The notes under the pieces are model-generated. The model searched no databases and was not told the DNA's origin. It saw only the letters and a program-made list of their open reading frames with translations. Shown here piece by piece: positions 1 through 11,232 of a stretch of 64,000 nucleotides of DNA. Position numbers and translations under genes: made by a program. How positions within the stretch are numbered: the first letter of the stretch is position 1; the number at the start of each line of letters is the position of its first letter. Origin of the DNA: NCEH01 sp043195195 (GTDB lineage Bacteria > Pseudomonadota > Alphaproteobacteria > Rhizobiales > Xanthobacteraceae); contig NZ_JBAFWT010000007.1 of the NCBI RefSeq assembly GCF_043195195.1, forward strand, positions 62,001 through 126,000. The letters are read 5' to 3'.

Positions 1-1
1 T

Positions 2-151
2 CTGCCCCGCACGGAGCTGGAGGTGCGCGGGGAAACCGTGGTGCTGAGCGTGCCGCAGGATCTCGCGGACCTCGTCAACGATCGCGTGCAGAGCCGCCTG
101 CGCCAACTGAGCAAACTGATCGGCCGCGAACCCGTGGTGGTGACGATCTGA
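2..151 (+). CDS. C-terminal end of a truncated protein, probably exopolyphosphatase Ppx/GppA
   Basis: The window opens inside a reading frame that runs without a stop to TGA at 149-151 and encodes 49 residues ending in EPVVVTI. The tail contains a beta strand (VVLSVPQDLADL) followed by an Arg/Leu-rich helix. This resembles the end of alphaproteobacterial Ppx/GppA phosphatases, which hydrolyse polyphosphate. Support also comes from context: as known from related genomes, ppx commonly precedes rnd and aspS, both present just downstream. The N-terminal ASKHA-fold domain lies outside the window, so the assignment is tentative. Confidence 0.45.
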   Translation: MPRTELEVRGETVVLSVPQDLADLVNDRVQSRLRQLSKLIGREPVVVTI

Positions 152-304
152 GCGATGCCCTCCCGTCAGGTGGTGCTCCGTTGCCGGCACCACTTTGCGG
201 AGATTTTCGAATGTTGCTCGTTCATAAATCGTATAATTTGATAAAGAAACGCCCGCCGAGGTGAGGTGTTCTAGTTCAGGCTCGAACGGGTGGGATGCAT
301 ACTG

Positions 305-967
305 ATGGTTGACGTGCAGGAAATTTATCGAGCGAGATTTTTGGAAACGGGTCTGAGCAAGCGCGCCGAAGTGTGGCGGATTCTCTGCGCGGAATTTTTC
401 AATCCGTTGATCGGCGATAAGAAGGATGTTCTTGATCTGGCCTGCGGCTATGGGGAGTTCATCAACAACGTCTCGGCCAAGAGCAAGACCGCAATCGACA
501 TCAACCCCGATGCGCCCAGTCACCTCAATTCGGATGTGCGCTTCGTCATGACACCGGCGACTGACCTCGCGCCGATTCCCAGCGACAGCTTAGACGTTGC
601 CTTTACATCCAATTTTCTTGAACATCTGCCCAACAAGGAATGCTGCGACCTCGTGCTTGGTGAGATTCTGCGCGTTCTGCGGCCGGGCGGACGCTTCATC
701 ATTATGGGTCCGAACATTCGCTATGCCTATCGCGAGTATTGGGACTATTACGACCATTATCTCCCGCTATCGCACCTCTCGCTTGAAGAGGGACTGAAGA
801 AGACCGGCTTCAAGGTGGTTCGCAATATTCCGCGCTTCCTGCCGTACACCATGAAGTCGAGCCTGCCGACGGCAGGTTTCCTCATTTCAGCCTATCTGAA
901 GATGCCGTTTGTCTGGCCGCTGTTCGGCAAGCAGTTTCTCGTGGTGGGCGAGAAGCCAATCCGCTGA
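305..967 (+). CDS. Class I SAM-dependent methyltransferase
   Basis: This encodes a 220-residue Rossmann-fold methyltransferase. The SAM-binding motif I is at about residues 42-50 (VLDLACGYGEF). It is followed by the acidic post-I region (AIDINPD), motif II (LDVAFTSNFLEHL) and a motif III-like RVLRPGGRFIIMGPN, the arrangement of the Methyltransf_11 family. The substrate cannot be read; relatives often act on glycans or lipids. I chose ATG 305 over GTG 290 because GGGTGGGA lies about 10 nt upstream of 305. Base composition is visibly more AT-rich than the flanking genes. It sits between the putative ppx end and rnd, which suggests a laterally acquired insertion into a conserved block. Confidence 0.8.
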   Translation: MVDVQEIYRARFLETGLSKRAEVWRILCAEFFNPLIGDKKDVLDLACGYGEFINNVSAKSKTAIDINPDAPSHLNSDVRFVMTPATDLAPIPSDSLDVAFTSNFLEHLPNKECCDLVLGEILRVLRPGGRFIIMGPNIRYAYREYWDYYDHYLPLSHLSLEEGLKKTGFKVVRNIPRFLPYTMKSSLPTAGFLISAYLKMPFVWPLFGKQFLVVGEKPIR

Positions 968-1090
968 GTGCAGGCATTGCGGCGTTTCGACCCGGGCCGT
1001 GGTTCAGCTCGATCCGCAAGCCGCCCGACCATCAGCCGGCCTCGCAGCCAAATGGACGCAAGCCGCGCGGGCGCATGCGTCCACCAGCCT

Positions 1091-2263
1091 TCAGACGGTC
1101 GAACTTGCGCTCGGCGCGCGTTCCACGGCCACAACGCGCCCGCGTTCCACCGCCAGCGCGAGCTTGCCGGCCTTCAGTGCCAGGGCACGCTCGCCAAACA
1201 ATTCGCGGCGCCAACCGCTCATGGCGGGGACCTCCGCCTCATCGTTCACGGCAATGCGCTCCAGGTCGTCGGTGGTGGCGATCACCTTGGCGGCGACGGC
1301 GTGCTGCTCCGCGGTCATGCGCAGCAGCACCTTCAGCAGTTCCACCGTGGCAGAGGCGCCGTTGGGCAGCGGCTTGTCGCGCTCGATGCGCGGCAGGGTC
1401 TTGGGATCGCGGGCAAGGCCCTTGCGCACCGCCTCCAGCACCGCTTCCCCATAGCGCGAGCGCTCGAACCCCTTGGGTAGAGAGCGCAGCTCGGCCAGCT
1501 TCTCCGGCGTCTGCGGCTGCTGCAAGGCGATTTCGCCGATGACGTCGTCCTTTATGATGCGCCCGCGTGGCTGGTCGCGGGCCTGCGCCTCGCGCTCGCG
1601 CCACGCGGCGAGTTCGACCAGCACGGCCAGTTCGCGCGGCTTGCGCACGCGCGATTTCAGCCGCTCCCAGGCATTCTCCGGTTCCTGGCTGTAGGTGGCC
1701 GGGGATGTGAGCACCTTCATCTCCTCCCCGACCCATTCGCCACGCCCGCGCGTCTGCAGATCTTCCAGCAGTTTCAGGTAGATATCGCGCAGATGGGTGA
1801 CGTCGGCGATGGCATAGACCAACTGCGCCTGGCTCAACGGCCGGCGCGACCAGTCGGTGAAGCGCGAGGACTTGTCGATGGCGTGGCCGCATACGCGCTG
1901 CACCAGCTGGTCGTAGGAGATGCTGTCCCCATAGCCGAGCACCATGGCCGCCACCTGGGTGTCAAACACCGGGTGCGGAATGATGCCGGCGAGGTGCCAG
2001 ACGATCTCGATATCCTGGCGACCGGCGTGGAACACCTTCATCACCCGCTCGTTCGCCATCAAGGCGAAGAAAGGCGAGAGATCGATGCCCTCTGCAAGGG
2101 CATCGATGATGATGGCCTCGTCCGGCGTAGCCGCCTGGATGACGCATAATTTCGGCCAGAACGTCGTCTCGCGCAGAAATTCAGTATCGACGGTGACGAA
2201 ATCGTGGCGGGCCAGACGCTCGCAGGCCGCTGCGAGCGCCTCGGTAGAGGTGATCGGATCCAT
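1091..2263 (-). CDS. rnd: Ribonuclease D
   Basis: This encodes a 390-residue DEDD-family 3'-5' exoribonuclease acting in 3' maturation of tRNA and other structured RNAs. Exo motif I is VDTEFLRET, with catalytic Asp26 and Glu28. Exo II is VFHAGRQDIEI and Exo III is YAIADVTHLRDIY. An HRDC-like nucleic-acid-binding region fills the C-terminal half (QQPQTPEKLAEL onward). Several in-frame starts exist between 2293 (GTG) and 2263. ATG 2263 gives MDPITSTEAL, the usual family N-terminus, and is preferred, though no strong ribosome-binding site settles it. It lies 57 nt after the GGDEF-EAL gene on the same strand and may be read through from it. Confidence 0.93.
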   Translation of the reverse strand: MDPITSTEALAAACERLARHDFVTVDTEFLRETTFWPKLCVIQAATPDEAIIIDALAEGIDLSPFFALMANERVMKVFHAGRQDIEIVWHLAGIIPHPVFDTQVAAMVLGYGDSISYDQLVQRVCGHAIDKSSRFTDWSRRPLSQAQLVYAIADVTHLRDIYLKLLEDLQTRGRGEWVGEEMKVLTSPATYSQEPENAWERLKSRVRKPRELAVLVELAAWREREAQARDQPRGRIIKDDVIGEIALQQPQTPEKLAELRSLPKGFERSRYGEAVLEAVRKGLARDPKTLPRIERDKPLPNGASATVELLKVLLRMTAEQHAVAAKVIATTDDLERIAVNDEAEVPAMSGWRRELFGERALALKAGKLALAVERGRVVAVERAPSASSTV

Positions 2264-2320
2264 GTGGCAAACCATAACGGAAGGCATGCGCACGGCGAAA
2301 GGGCCCCGCGCATATGAGCG

Positions 2321-4633
2321 TCAAACCTTTGCCTCTTTCGCCATGCGCAAGGCATCCTCCTCGCTGCTGGGACGGCCGAGAAAATAGCCCTGAACATAGG
2401 TACAGCGTTCTGCCCGCAGGATTTCCAGCTGCTCCGCCCGCTCCACCCCTTCCACGGTCGTGGACACGGAGATGGAATCGGCGAGGGCCTGCATGGCGCG
2501 GATAATGGGTAGGGAATGGGTATCCTGTCCCAGGCCGTTGACGAAAGTCCGGTCAATTTTGATTCGATCGATCGGCAGCGTGCGGAGATAGCCGAGGGAG
2601 GAATAGCCGGTTCCGAAATCGTCGATGGCGATCAGGATGCCGCGCGCGCGGAAGCTCTGCAGCATCTCGCGCACCGCCGCGCCTTCCTGCAGCAGAGTGG
2701 TCTCGGTGAGCTCGAGTTCCAACCGCTGCGGCGACAGCCCGGCGCGCTGCAACGCCGCGTTGACCTGCGCTTCCACCTCGCCGGCGCGGAACTGAATCGG
2801 CGAAAGATTGACCGAGATGGTGAGCGAGGTCGGCCATTTCGCGGCCGCGAGGCAGGCCTGTTCAAGCACCCATGCTCCCATGGGAACGATCAGGCCGGTG
2901 TCCTCGGCCGCCGGGATGAAGGTGGCGGGCGAAACAATCCCGCGGCTCGGATGGCGCCAGCGCAGCAGCGCCTCGAACCCGGACAGGGCGCCGGTCTGGG
3001 CGGCGAAGATGGGCTGGTAGCACAGGAAGAATTGCTGTTGGCGCCAGGCCTCGTCCAGATCGAGCTCCAGGGTGCGCCGGGCGATGGCCGCCCGCTCCAT
3101 CTGCCGCTCGAACATGCGGGCCAGCCCGCGTCCGTCAGCCTTGGCGCGATACAAGGCGAGATCGGCATTCTTAAGCAGTTCCACCCCGAGCCGGGCATCC
3201 TGCGGCGCAAGCGCGATGCCGATGCTGCCGCCAGCGATGACCCGGTGATGGCTCAGCGTGAAAGGCTCGCGAATCGCGGCAATGAGATGTTCCGACAGCA
3301 TCAGCGCCTCGGGCGTTCCGGCGCCCGGCTGGAGAATGCCGAATTCGTCGCCGCCGATGCGCGCCAGCATGTCGCCCGGCGCGAGATAATCCTCCAGCCG
3401 CCGCGCGACCGCACACAGCAATTCGTCGCCAATGGCGTGGCCGAGCGTGTCGTTGACCGACTTGAAATAGTCGAGATCGAGGAACAGCAGGGCGAATCGG
3501 CGTTCGCTGAGGTCGCCGGCCAGCAGGGTGTCGAGCTGCTCAAGGAAGCAGAGGCGGTTGGGTAGGCTGGTCAACTCGTCCTGGCGGGCGGTGCGATAGG
3601 CGTTCCGCGCGAATTCCTGCTGCGCCCGTAGCTGGCGCACCGCCATGATGACGGCAACGGTGATAGCGAGGCAAATCAGGCCGGAGGCCACCAGGATTGG
3701 CAATATCTGCGCGCGCACCGAACGCGCGACGTCCTGCGACGTGTCGCTGACCATGATGGTGAGCGGGAAATGCGCGAGACTCTGGAACGCTGCCACGCGC
3801 TCGTGCTGGTCCACGAGCCCAGGCGGGATGAGCCGATTGCGGGTGGCGGGGTGGAGGATCAAGCGGCGCATCAGCGCGCGCTGGGTCCCGGGGTCTATGG
3901 TTTCGGCAACGGTCGGGTGGCTTGCGAGGATGGTTCCATCTTCACGGTTCAGGGCGATGAAACCGCCGGGGCCGAGGTCGATGCCGCCGTAGAACTGCTC
4001 GAAATAATCCTGCCGCATGGCGGCGAGGATCAGGCCGAGGAAGTGGCCGTCCGGCCCCGAGAGGCGGTGGGCGAGATAGACGGTGGGCGTGCCGCTGCCG
4101 CGGTTCTGCACCGGCGCGCTGACGAACTGGGCTTCCGCGAGATCGGTGCTGAGGGCCTTGAAATAATCGCGATCCGCCACGTTGACGTCGGGGATCGGCC
4201 AGTAGCGTGAGAAATTCAGCAGCTTTCCGTTGGAGCCTATGATGGTCAGGGCATCGAGCTGCGGCAGGGCCGGCACCCGCTCGCCGATGATTTCGTGCAT
4301 CGCGTGGGTCGAGGCGATCCGCACGAAGCTTGCCTCATCCTTCACGCCCTGGCTGATCAGGCGCTCGACCAGGCTGCGCTGGAGCTGCTCCGTCGCTTGA
4401 AAGGCGCGGTCGGTCTGCTCGGCGAGGGTGAGGGCGAGATTTTCCAGTTCCCGATGCCGGTCGCCCAGGGCGCGGTCCCGCAGATATATGGTCAGGGCAA
4501 TCGTCGCGGCGAGGACGGTGACGATGAATGCGCCGCCGAGGCCGACCGCCCAGCGCGCCGCATCCCAGCCGCGCGCGCGATCCAAAGCGCCGGTGGCGTT
4601 CCCAGAATCGGACAAACGAACCGTCGCTTCCAT
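2321..4633 (-). CDS. Membrane GGDEF-EAL protein with periplasmic sensor (c-di-GMP turnover)
   Basis: This 770-residue inner-membrane signalling protein has TM1 at about 28-50, a periplasmic PDC/Cache-like sensor at about 60-305 (note ADRDYFKAL), TM2 at about 310-332, a diguanylate cyclase domain with intact GGDEF at 427-431, and a phosphodiesterase domain with EAL at 554-556 (GFEALLRWRH). The EAL domain also keeps ELTETTLL, DDFGTGYSSL and IDRTFV, so phosphodiesterase activity is plausible. The inhibitory I-site (RxxD before GGDEF) is degenerate, with Ala at about 418 in place of Arg. The protein probably links an extracytoplasmic ligand to c-di-GMP level, but the net direction cannot be told. 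It is divergent from aspS. Confidence 0.92.
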   Translation of the reverse strand: MEATVRLSDSGNATGALDRARGWDAARWAVGLGGAFIVTVLAATIALTIYLRDRALGDRHRELENLALTLAEQTDRAFQATEQLQRSLVERLISQGVKDEASFVRIASTHAMHEIIGERVPALPQLDALTIIGSNGKLLNFSRYWPIPDVNVADRDYFKALSTDLAEAQFVSAPVQNRGSGTPTVYLAHRLSGPDGHFLGLILAAMRQDYFEQFYGGIDLGPGGFIALNREDGTILASHPTVAETIDPGTQRALMRRLILHPATRNRLIPPGLVDQHERVAAFQSLAHFPLTIMVSDTSQDVARSVRAQILPILVASGLICLAITVAVIMAVRQLRAQQEFARNAYRTARQDELTSLPNRLCFLEQLDTLLAGDLSERRFALLFLDLDYFKSVNDTLGHAIGDELLCAVARRLEDYLAPGDMLARIGGDEFGILQPGAGTPEALMLSEHLIAAIREPFTLSHHRVIAGGSIGIALAPQDARLGVELLKNADLALYRAKADGRGLARMFERQMERAAIARRTLELDLDEAWRQQQFFLCYQPIFAAQTGALSGFEALLRWRHPSRGIVSPATFIPAAEDTGLIVPMGAWVLEQACLAAAKWPTSLTISVNLSPIQFRAGEVEAQVNAALQRAGLSPQRLELELTETTLLQEGAAVREMLQSFRARGILIAIDDFGTGYSSLGYLRTLPIDRIKIDRTFVNGLGQDTHSLPIIRAMQALADSISVSTTVEGVERAEQLEILRAERCTYVQGYFLGRPSSEEDALRMAKEAKV

Positions 4634-4864
4634 TCATGTCTCGTCGGAGCGTAAAGCGCGCCGAGTTCGATCTTATACGGATTGTCCGCGCGCCCCAACA
4701 GGGGGCTCGTGATGATGCACAGCAGCATAGGGGCCTGAATTCGTTGCGGAAGCTGACGCGGCCTTGACAAGCAGGGACGCCCATGCACCTTCCCGCGGCC
4801 AGCATCGCCAGTCGTTTGCGGCCGCGCGCCCCGTGTTTCAAGGTTGTCCGAAAGGCCGTTCGCC

Positions 4865-6649
4865 ATGTCGCCCGCCCCGCATCGCTACCGCACGCATACC
4901 TGCGGTGCGCTTACCGACGCCCAGGTGGGCGAAAGCGTCCGACTCTCCGGCTGGTGCCACCGCATTCGCGACCATGGCGGCGTGCTGTTCGTGGACCTGC
5001 GGGATCATTACGGCCTGACGCAGGTGGTGGTCGATCCCGATAGCCCGGCGTTCACCGCGGCGGAAAAGATTCGCGCGGAATGGGTGGTGCGGATCGACGG
5101 CAAGGTGCGCAACCGGCCGGCTGGCACCGAAAACACGGATTTGCCCACCGGCAAGGTGGAGGTCTATGCGACCGAGCTGGAAGTGCTTGGTGCAGCAGCG
5201 GAATTGCCGTTGCCCGTGTTCGGCGATCAGGACTATCCCGAGGACATTCGCCTGAAGTATCGCTTCCTCGATCTGCGCCGGGAGAAGCTTCACAATAATA
5301 TCATGTTGCGCGGACGCGTGATCGACGGCCTGCGCCAGCGGATGAAGCAGGGCGGTTTCTTCGAATTCCAGACCCCAATTCTCACCGCTTCCTCGCCGGA
5401 GGGCGCGCGCGACTTTCTCGTGCCTTCGCGCATCCATCCCGGCAAGTTCTATGCGCTGCCGCAGGCGCCGCAGCAGTACAAGCAACTCATCATGATGAGC
5501 GGCTTCGACCGCTACTTCCAGATTGCGCCCTGCTTCCGCGACGAGGACCCGCGCGCCGACCGGCTGCCGGGTGAATTCTACCAGCTCGACCTGGAGATGA
5601 GCTTCATCGAGCAGGAAGACGTGTTCGCGGCGATGGAGCCGGTGATCACGAGCGTGTTCGAGGAGTTCGGCGGCGGTAAGCCCGTGACCAAGGGCTGGCC
5701 GCGCATTCCCTATGCCGAGGCCCTGCGCAAATACGGCTCCGACAAGCCGGATCTGCGCAACCCGCTGGTGATGCAGGATGTCTCCGAGCATTTCCGCGGC
5801 TCGAACTTCAAGGTGTTCGCGCGCATGCTCGAAGACCCGAAGAATCAGGTGTGGGCGATCCCCGGCCCGACCGGCGGCTCGCGCGCCTTTTGCGACCGCA
5901 TGAATTCTTGGGCCCAGGGCGAAGGTCAGCCGGGCCTCGGCTATATCATGTGGCGCGAAGGCGGCGAGGGGGCGGGTCCGCTCGCCAACAATATCGGTCC
6001 GGAACGCACCGCCGCGATCCGCGAGGCGCTCGGCTTGAAGGATGGCGACGCCGCTTTCTTCGTCGCCGGCGACCCGTCGAAATTCTACAAGTTCGCCGGC
6101 CTTGCCCGCACCAAGGTGGGCGAGGAACTCAAGCTGATCGACACCGAGCGGTTCGAGCTGGCCTGGATCGTCGATTTCCCGTTCTACGAATGGTCGGACG
6201 AGGAGAAGAAGATCGACTTCTCCCACAATCCGTTCTCCATGCCGCAAGGGGGGCTCGATGCGCTGAACGGGCAGGACCCGCTGACCATCAAGGCGTTCCA
6301 GTACGATATCGCCTGCAACGGCTTTGAGATCGCCTCCGGCGGCATCCGCAACCATCGCCCCGAGGCGATGCTGAAGGCATTCGAGATCGCGGGCTATGAT
6401 GAGGAGACCGTGGTGGAGCGGTTCGGCGGCATGTACCGCGCGTTCCAATATGGCGCACCGCCCCACGGCGGCATGGCCGCCGGCATCGATCGCATCGTGA
6501 TGCTGCTATGCGGCGCCGCCAACCTGCGCGAAATCTCGCTGTTCCCCATGAACCAGCGCGCCGAGGACCTGCTCATGGGCTCGCCCGCCGAGGTGACGCC
6601 CAAGCAGCTCAAGGACCTGCACATCCGCCTGAACCTGCCGCAGAAATAA
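4865..6649 (+). CDS. aspS: Aspartate--tRNA ligase
   Basis: This 594-residue class II aminoacyl-tRNA synthetase charges tRNA-Asp. The N-terminal OB-fold anticodon-binding domain (RLSGWCHRIRDHGGVLFVDLRD) is followed by class II motif 1, then motif 2 (FRDEDPRADRLPGEFYQLD) and motif 3 (GGMAAGIDRIVMLL). A bacterial GAD insertion lies between motifs 2 and 3. Upstream TTG 4844 is in frame, but ATG 4865 is chosen because GAAAGG lies 10 nt before it and MSPAPHRYRTHTCG is the typical N-terminus. The gene is closed by a strong hairpin at 6679-6702. Confidence 0.97.
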   Translation: MSPAPHRYRTHTCGALTDAQVGESVRLSGWCHRIRDHGGVLFVDLRDHYGLTQVVVDPDSPAFTAAEKIRAEWVVRIDGKVRNRPAGTENTDLPTGKVEVYATELEVLGAAAELPLPVFGDQDYPEDIRLKYRFLDLRREKLHNNIMLRGRVIDGLRQRMKQGGFFEFQTPILTASSPEGARDFLVPSRIHPGKFYALPQAPQQYKQLIMMSGFDRYFQIAPCFRDEDPRADRLPGEFYQLDLEMSFIEQEDVFAAMEPVITSVFEEFGGGKPVTKGWPRIPYAEALRKYGSDKPDLRNPLVMQDVSEHFRGSNFKVFARMLEDPKNQVWAIPGPTGGSRAFCDRMNSWAQGEGQPGLGYIMWREGGEGAGPLANNIGPERTAAIREALGLKDGDAAFFVAGDPSKFYKFAGLARTKVGEELKLIDTERFELAWIVDFPFYEWSDEEKKIDFSHNPFSMPQGGLDALNGQDPLTIKAFQYDIACNGFEIASGGIRNHRPEAMLKAFEIAGYDEETVVERFGGMYRAFQYGAPPHGGMAAGIDRIVMLLCGAANLREISLFPMNQRAEDLLMGSPAEVTPKQLKDLHIRLNLPQK

Positions 6650-6678
6650 GCGCGGTTGGTTGCTCCGCCGAAGAGCCG

Positions 6679-6710
6679 GACGCCCTCCTCGCGGAGGGCG
6701 TCTTGCGTTT
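6679..6710 (+). terminator. Intrinsic terminator of aspS
   Basis: A perfect 10-bp stem GACGCCCTCC / GGAGGGCGTC with a TCGC loop lies 29 nt after the aspS stop and is followed by TTGCGTTT. It abuts the stop codon of the convergent gene at 6710 and may serve both strands. Confidence 0.75.
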
Positions 6711-8713
6711 CAGGGACCGGCGACCGCATCCAGCGAGAGCAGGCGGGCGATATCGATCGGGTCTCCCGCGAGCACGAGGTCCATCAGTTTCACGTTGTCC
6801 CGGGGGCTCAGCGTGAGGGTGAGGGTTTTCGGCGCTTTCAGGAATTGCACCAGCGCCGCGCCGACGCGTTCGGCATTGGGAAATTCGGCGGAGAGCGCCT
6901 TCGCCTGCTCCTCCACCGCCGCCACCAGTTCGCCGCGCATCTCCTCGACCCCGACATTGGCGAGGTCCGCATATTGCTTCAGCGCCAGTTCGGCGAGGCC
7001 GTGATCGACGATCATGAGCTTTACCGGTCCGAGGCCGATCTGGTTCAGGGCGGAGAGGGCCGAGGTGGCATCCTCGAATGCGCTGCGTGGCACGTCGGTG
7101 AGGCGGGCATCCAGGGTCGTGCTGAACGCCTGCGCCACATCGGCGCTGGCCGGCCCGAGGACGATCGCCCGGGACGCCTCGTCATAGGCAAGGTCCATCT
7201 GGAAGTTCAGCGTCGCGCTGGTCATGCCGGCGGCCGCGAGGAAGCTGAACGGCGGGCTGTCCTCGTCTGAGATCGGGCCCTTGATGTCGGACGCCTTGAG
7301 CGTGAACCGCGTCGGCGCCGCGCCGATGAATTGGCCCCAGTTCAAGGCGAAGCTGCCCACGGATATGGTGCCGGCCGATCCTTCCTGCGGCACCGCGAGA
7401 TCGGTGACCGCGACTCCGTCCAGGATATGGAATAGCGCGAGGATGGAGTCGGCCGAGGCACCCGCGCCCTCGGTCACGGCCTTGGCCGACAGGTCCATCA
7501 TCGCCGTCAACGAGAGCCCGTTCAGCGAGGCGCTGCCGAAGGTGAGGGGCTGGGAATTGGCGCCGGTGCCGGCGAATTTGTCCACCTGCAGCGTCTGCAG
7601 CTTGCCCGAGGAATAGCCGGTCATGGCAAGCCGGCCGATGTCCACCTTGCCGGTGGCGTCCGAGACCGAGGTGTCGGTGACCGAGATGGAGGCGAAGCTC
7701 ACGCTCTTCAGCACGTCCGAGGTGAGGGCGAACAGGCGCACCGATTCGTCCGGGGTCAGCGCGTGCCCGGGCGCGGACAGGGCGTTCAGCGCATCGATCC
7801 GGCTGAGGTTGAGCAGGCTCGGATCGATGGCAATGGCGTCCGCCGCGAGATTGCTGGCCATGATCGTGGCCCCACCATCCTGCGACAGCGAATAGCTGGC
7901 GGCGGCGATGCGGCCGTAGAGCGGCTGGTAGCCGGGCGCAATCGCCGCGGCGCCGGGCTGGGAAAGCGCGCGCAGCGGCGCGGTGTCGAGGGCAGTGGCC
8001 TCGATGCCCTCAAGCGTGGCAGAAAAGCCCAGCGGTGGGGTGTGCCCGGTCAGCTCGGATTTAAGTGTCATGCGTTCAAGGCGGATGCGTGCGATCCGTC
8101 CTTGGCCGATGCCCTCGGCGTGGAAGGGGCCATACTCCTCGACCGTGGTTTGCGCCTCGCTCCCCTGCGCCTGGGTGCTGGCGGGGATCGCGGCAACGCG
8201 GACGCGGGCGGTCATCTGCGGCACCGTCAGCCGCTCCGCGCTGACCTCGGCAAAATGCTGGAGCGTGGCGCGCAGGTTTTCCTGCAGTTTGCCGCCCGGC
8301 GGGAGGATCACGTCGGTGGGACCCGAATAGCGCGTGATTTCCAGCAGAGGCGCGATATAGCTCGCCTCCTCGGTGTCGGTCTTGAGGCCAGCCTCCACAC
8401 CATCAAAGCGCAGCAGGTCCGCCGTGAACCGCCCCCCGGACGGAGGGGTGATTCCGCGCGCCGTCATATGGGCGATTCTCACGGTGCCCGACCCTTCGGC
8501 CGAGGTGATGGCGATGTCCGAGATCGTCAGCGTCCGGCTGGGAAGGTCGAACCCAGTTGCTGCATAGCTGGCCTGCGCTCCGGACTGGCGTAGCGCGGCG
8601 AACACCTTCTCAACTTCAGCGCGTGCCGTAGCCGCGCTCCAATAGCTGAAGCCGAAATAACCGCCAATGCCCAGAACGGCGAGCGCCACCAGCGCGAGGA
8701 CGAGCTTTTTCAT
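6710..8713 (-). CDS. Uncharacterised periplasmic protein with N-terminal membrane anchor
   Basis: I do not recognise this 667-residue protein with certainty. It starts MKKLVLALVALAVLGIGGYF, a signal anchor that would place the rest in the periplasm. The body is a long series of beta-rich segments with recurring pattern (for example LTISDIAITSAEG, KVDIGRLAMTGYSSG, KSVSFASISVTDT), rather like AsmA- or DUF945/YdgA-type envelope proteins, and has no catalytic motif or cysteines. It is convergent to aspS and divergent from maeB, so it appears to be a single-gene unit. A role in envelope lipid transport or maintenance is only a guess from architecture. Confidence 0.8.
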   Translation of the reverse strand: MKKLVLALVALAVLGIGGYFGFSYWSAATARAEVEKVFAALRQSGAQASYAATGFDLPSRTLTISDIAITSAEGSGTVRIAHMTARGITPPSGGRFTADLLRFDGVEAGLKTDTEEASYIAPLLEITRYSGPTDVILPPGGKLQENLRATLQHFAEVSAERLTVPQMTARVRVAAIPASTQAQGSEAQTTVEEYGPFHAEGIGQGRIARIRLERMTLKSELTGHTPPLGFSATLEGIEATALDTAPLRALSQPGAAAIAPGYQPLYGRIAAASYSLSQDGGATIMASNLAADAIAIDPSLLNLSRIDALNALSAPGHALTPDESVRLFALTSDVLKSVSFASISVTDTSVSDATGKVDIGRLAMTGYSSGKLQTLQVDKFAGTGANSQPLTFGSASLNGLSLTAMMDLSAKAVTEGAGASADSILALFHILDGVAVTDLAVPQEGSAGTISVGSFALNWGQFIGAAPTRFTLKASDIKGPISDEDSPPFSFLAAAGMTSATLNFQMDLAYDEASRAIVLGPASADVAQAFSTTLDARLTDVPRSAFEDATSALSALNQIGLGPVKLMIVDHGLAELALKQYADLANVGVEEMRGELVAAVEEQAKALSAEFPNAERVGAALVQFLKAPKTLTLTLSPRDNVKLMDLVLAGDPIDIARLLSLDAVAGP

Positions 8714-8870
8714 GGCTGCACCTTCTTCAGTCTGTGGTTGCGCTCGAAAGAGCCGCAGCGGGCTTTCAGGTCATGAAAAACGTAGCGCTTGCCCGTGACA
8801 TCCCTGCCGCCGAGGGCTACCGTGCCGCCGGATTTGAAACAAGCGGTGTGAAGAAGGGTTGGGGAAGGGA

Positions 8871-11153
<2,283 letters not shown>

Positions 11154-11180
11154 CCTCGGCTTTCGTCTTCTGAATAAAGA

Positions 11181-11212
11181 AACGGCCCGGGAGATGCTCC
11201 CGGGCCGTTTTC
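11181..11212 (+). terminator. Intrinsic terminator of maeB
   Basis: A 13-bp perfect stem AACGGCCCGGGAG / CTCCCGGGCCGTT with a 3-nt ATG loop is followed by TT. It lies between the convergent maeB and SleB-type genes, and its flanking A and T runs allow bidirectional use. Confidence 0.88.
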
Positions 11213-11232
11213 ATGTGCGCGTGCCGTGCCCG

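Noticed and set aside
4838..6466. 542-codon open frame opposite aspS
   Set aside because: Antisense shadow typical of GC-rich coding DNA; no ribosome-binding site or recognisable domain.
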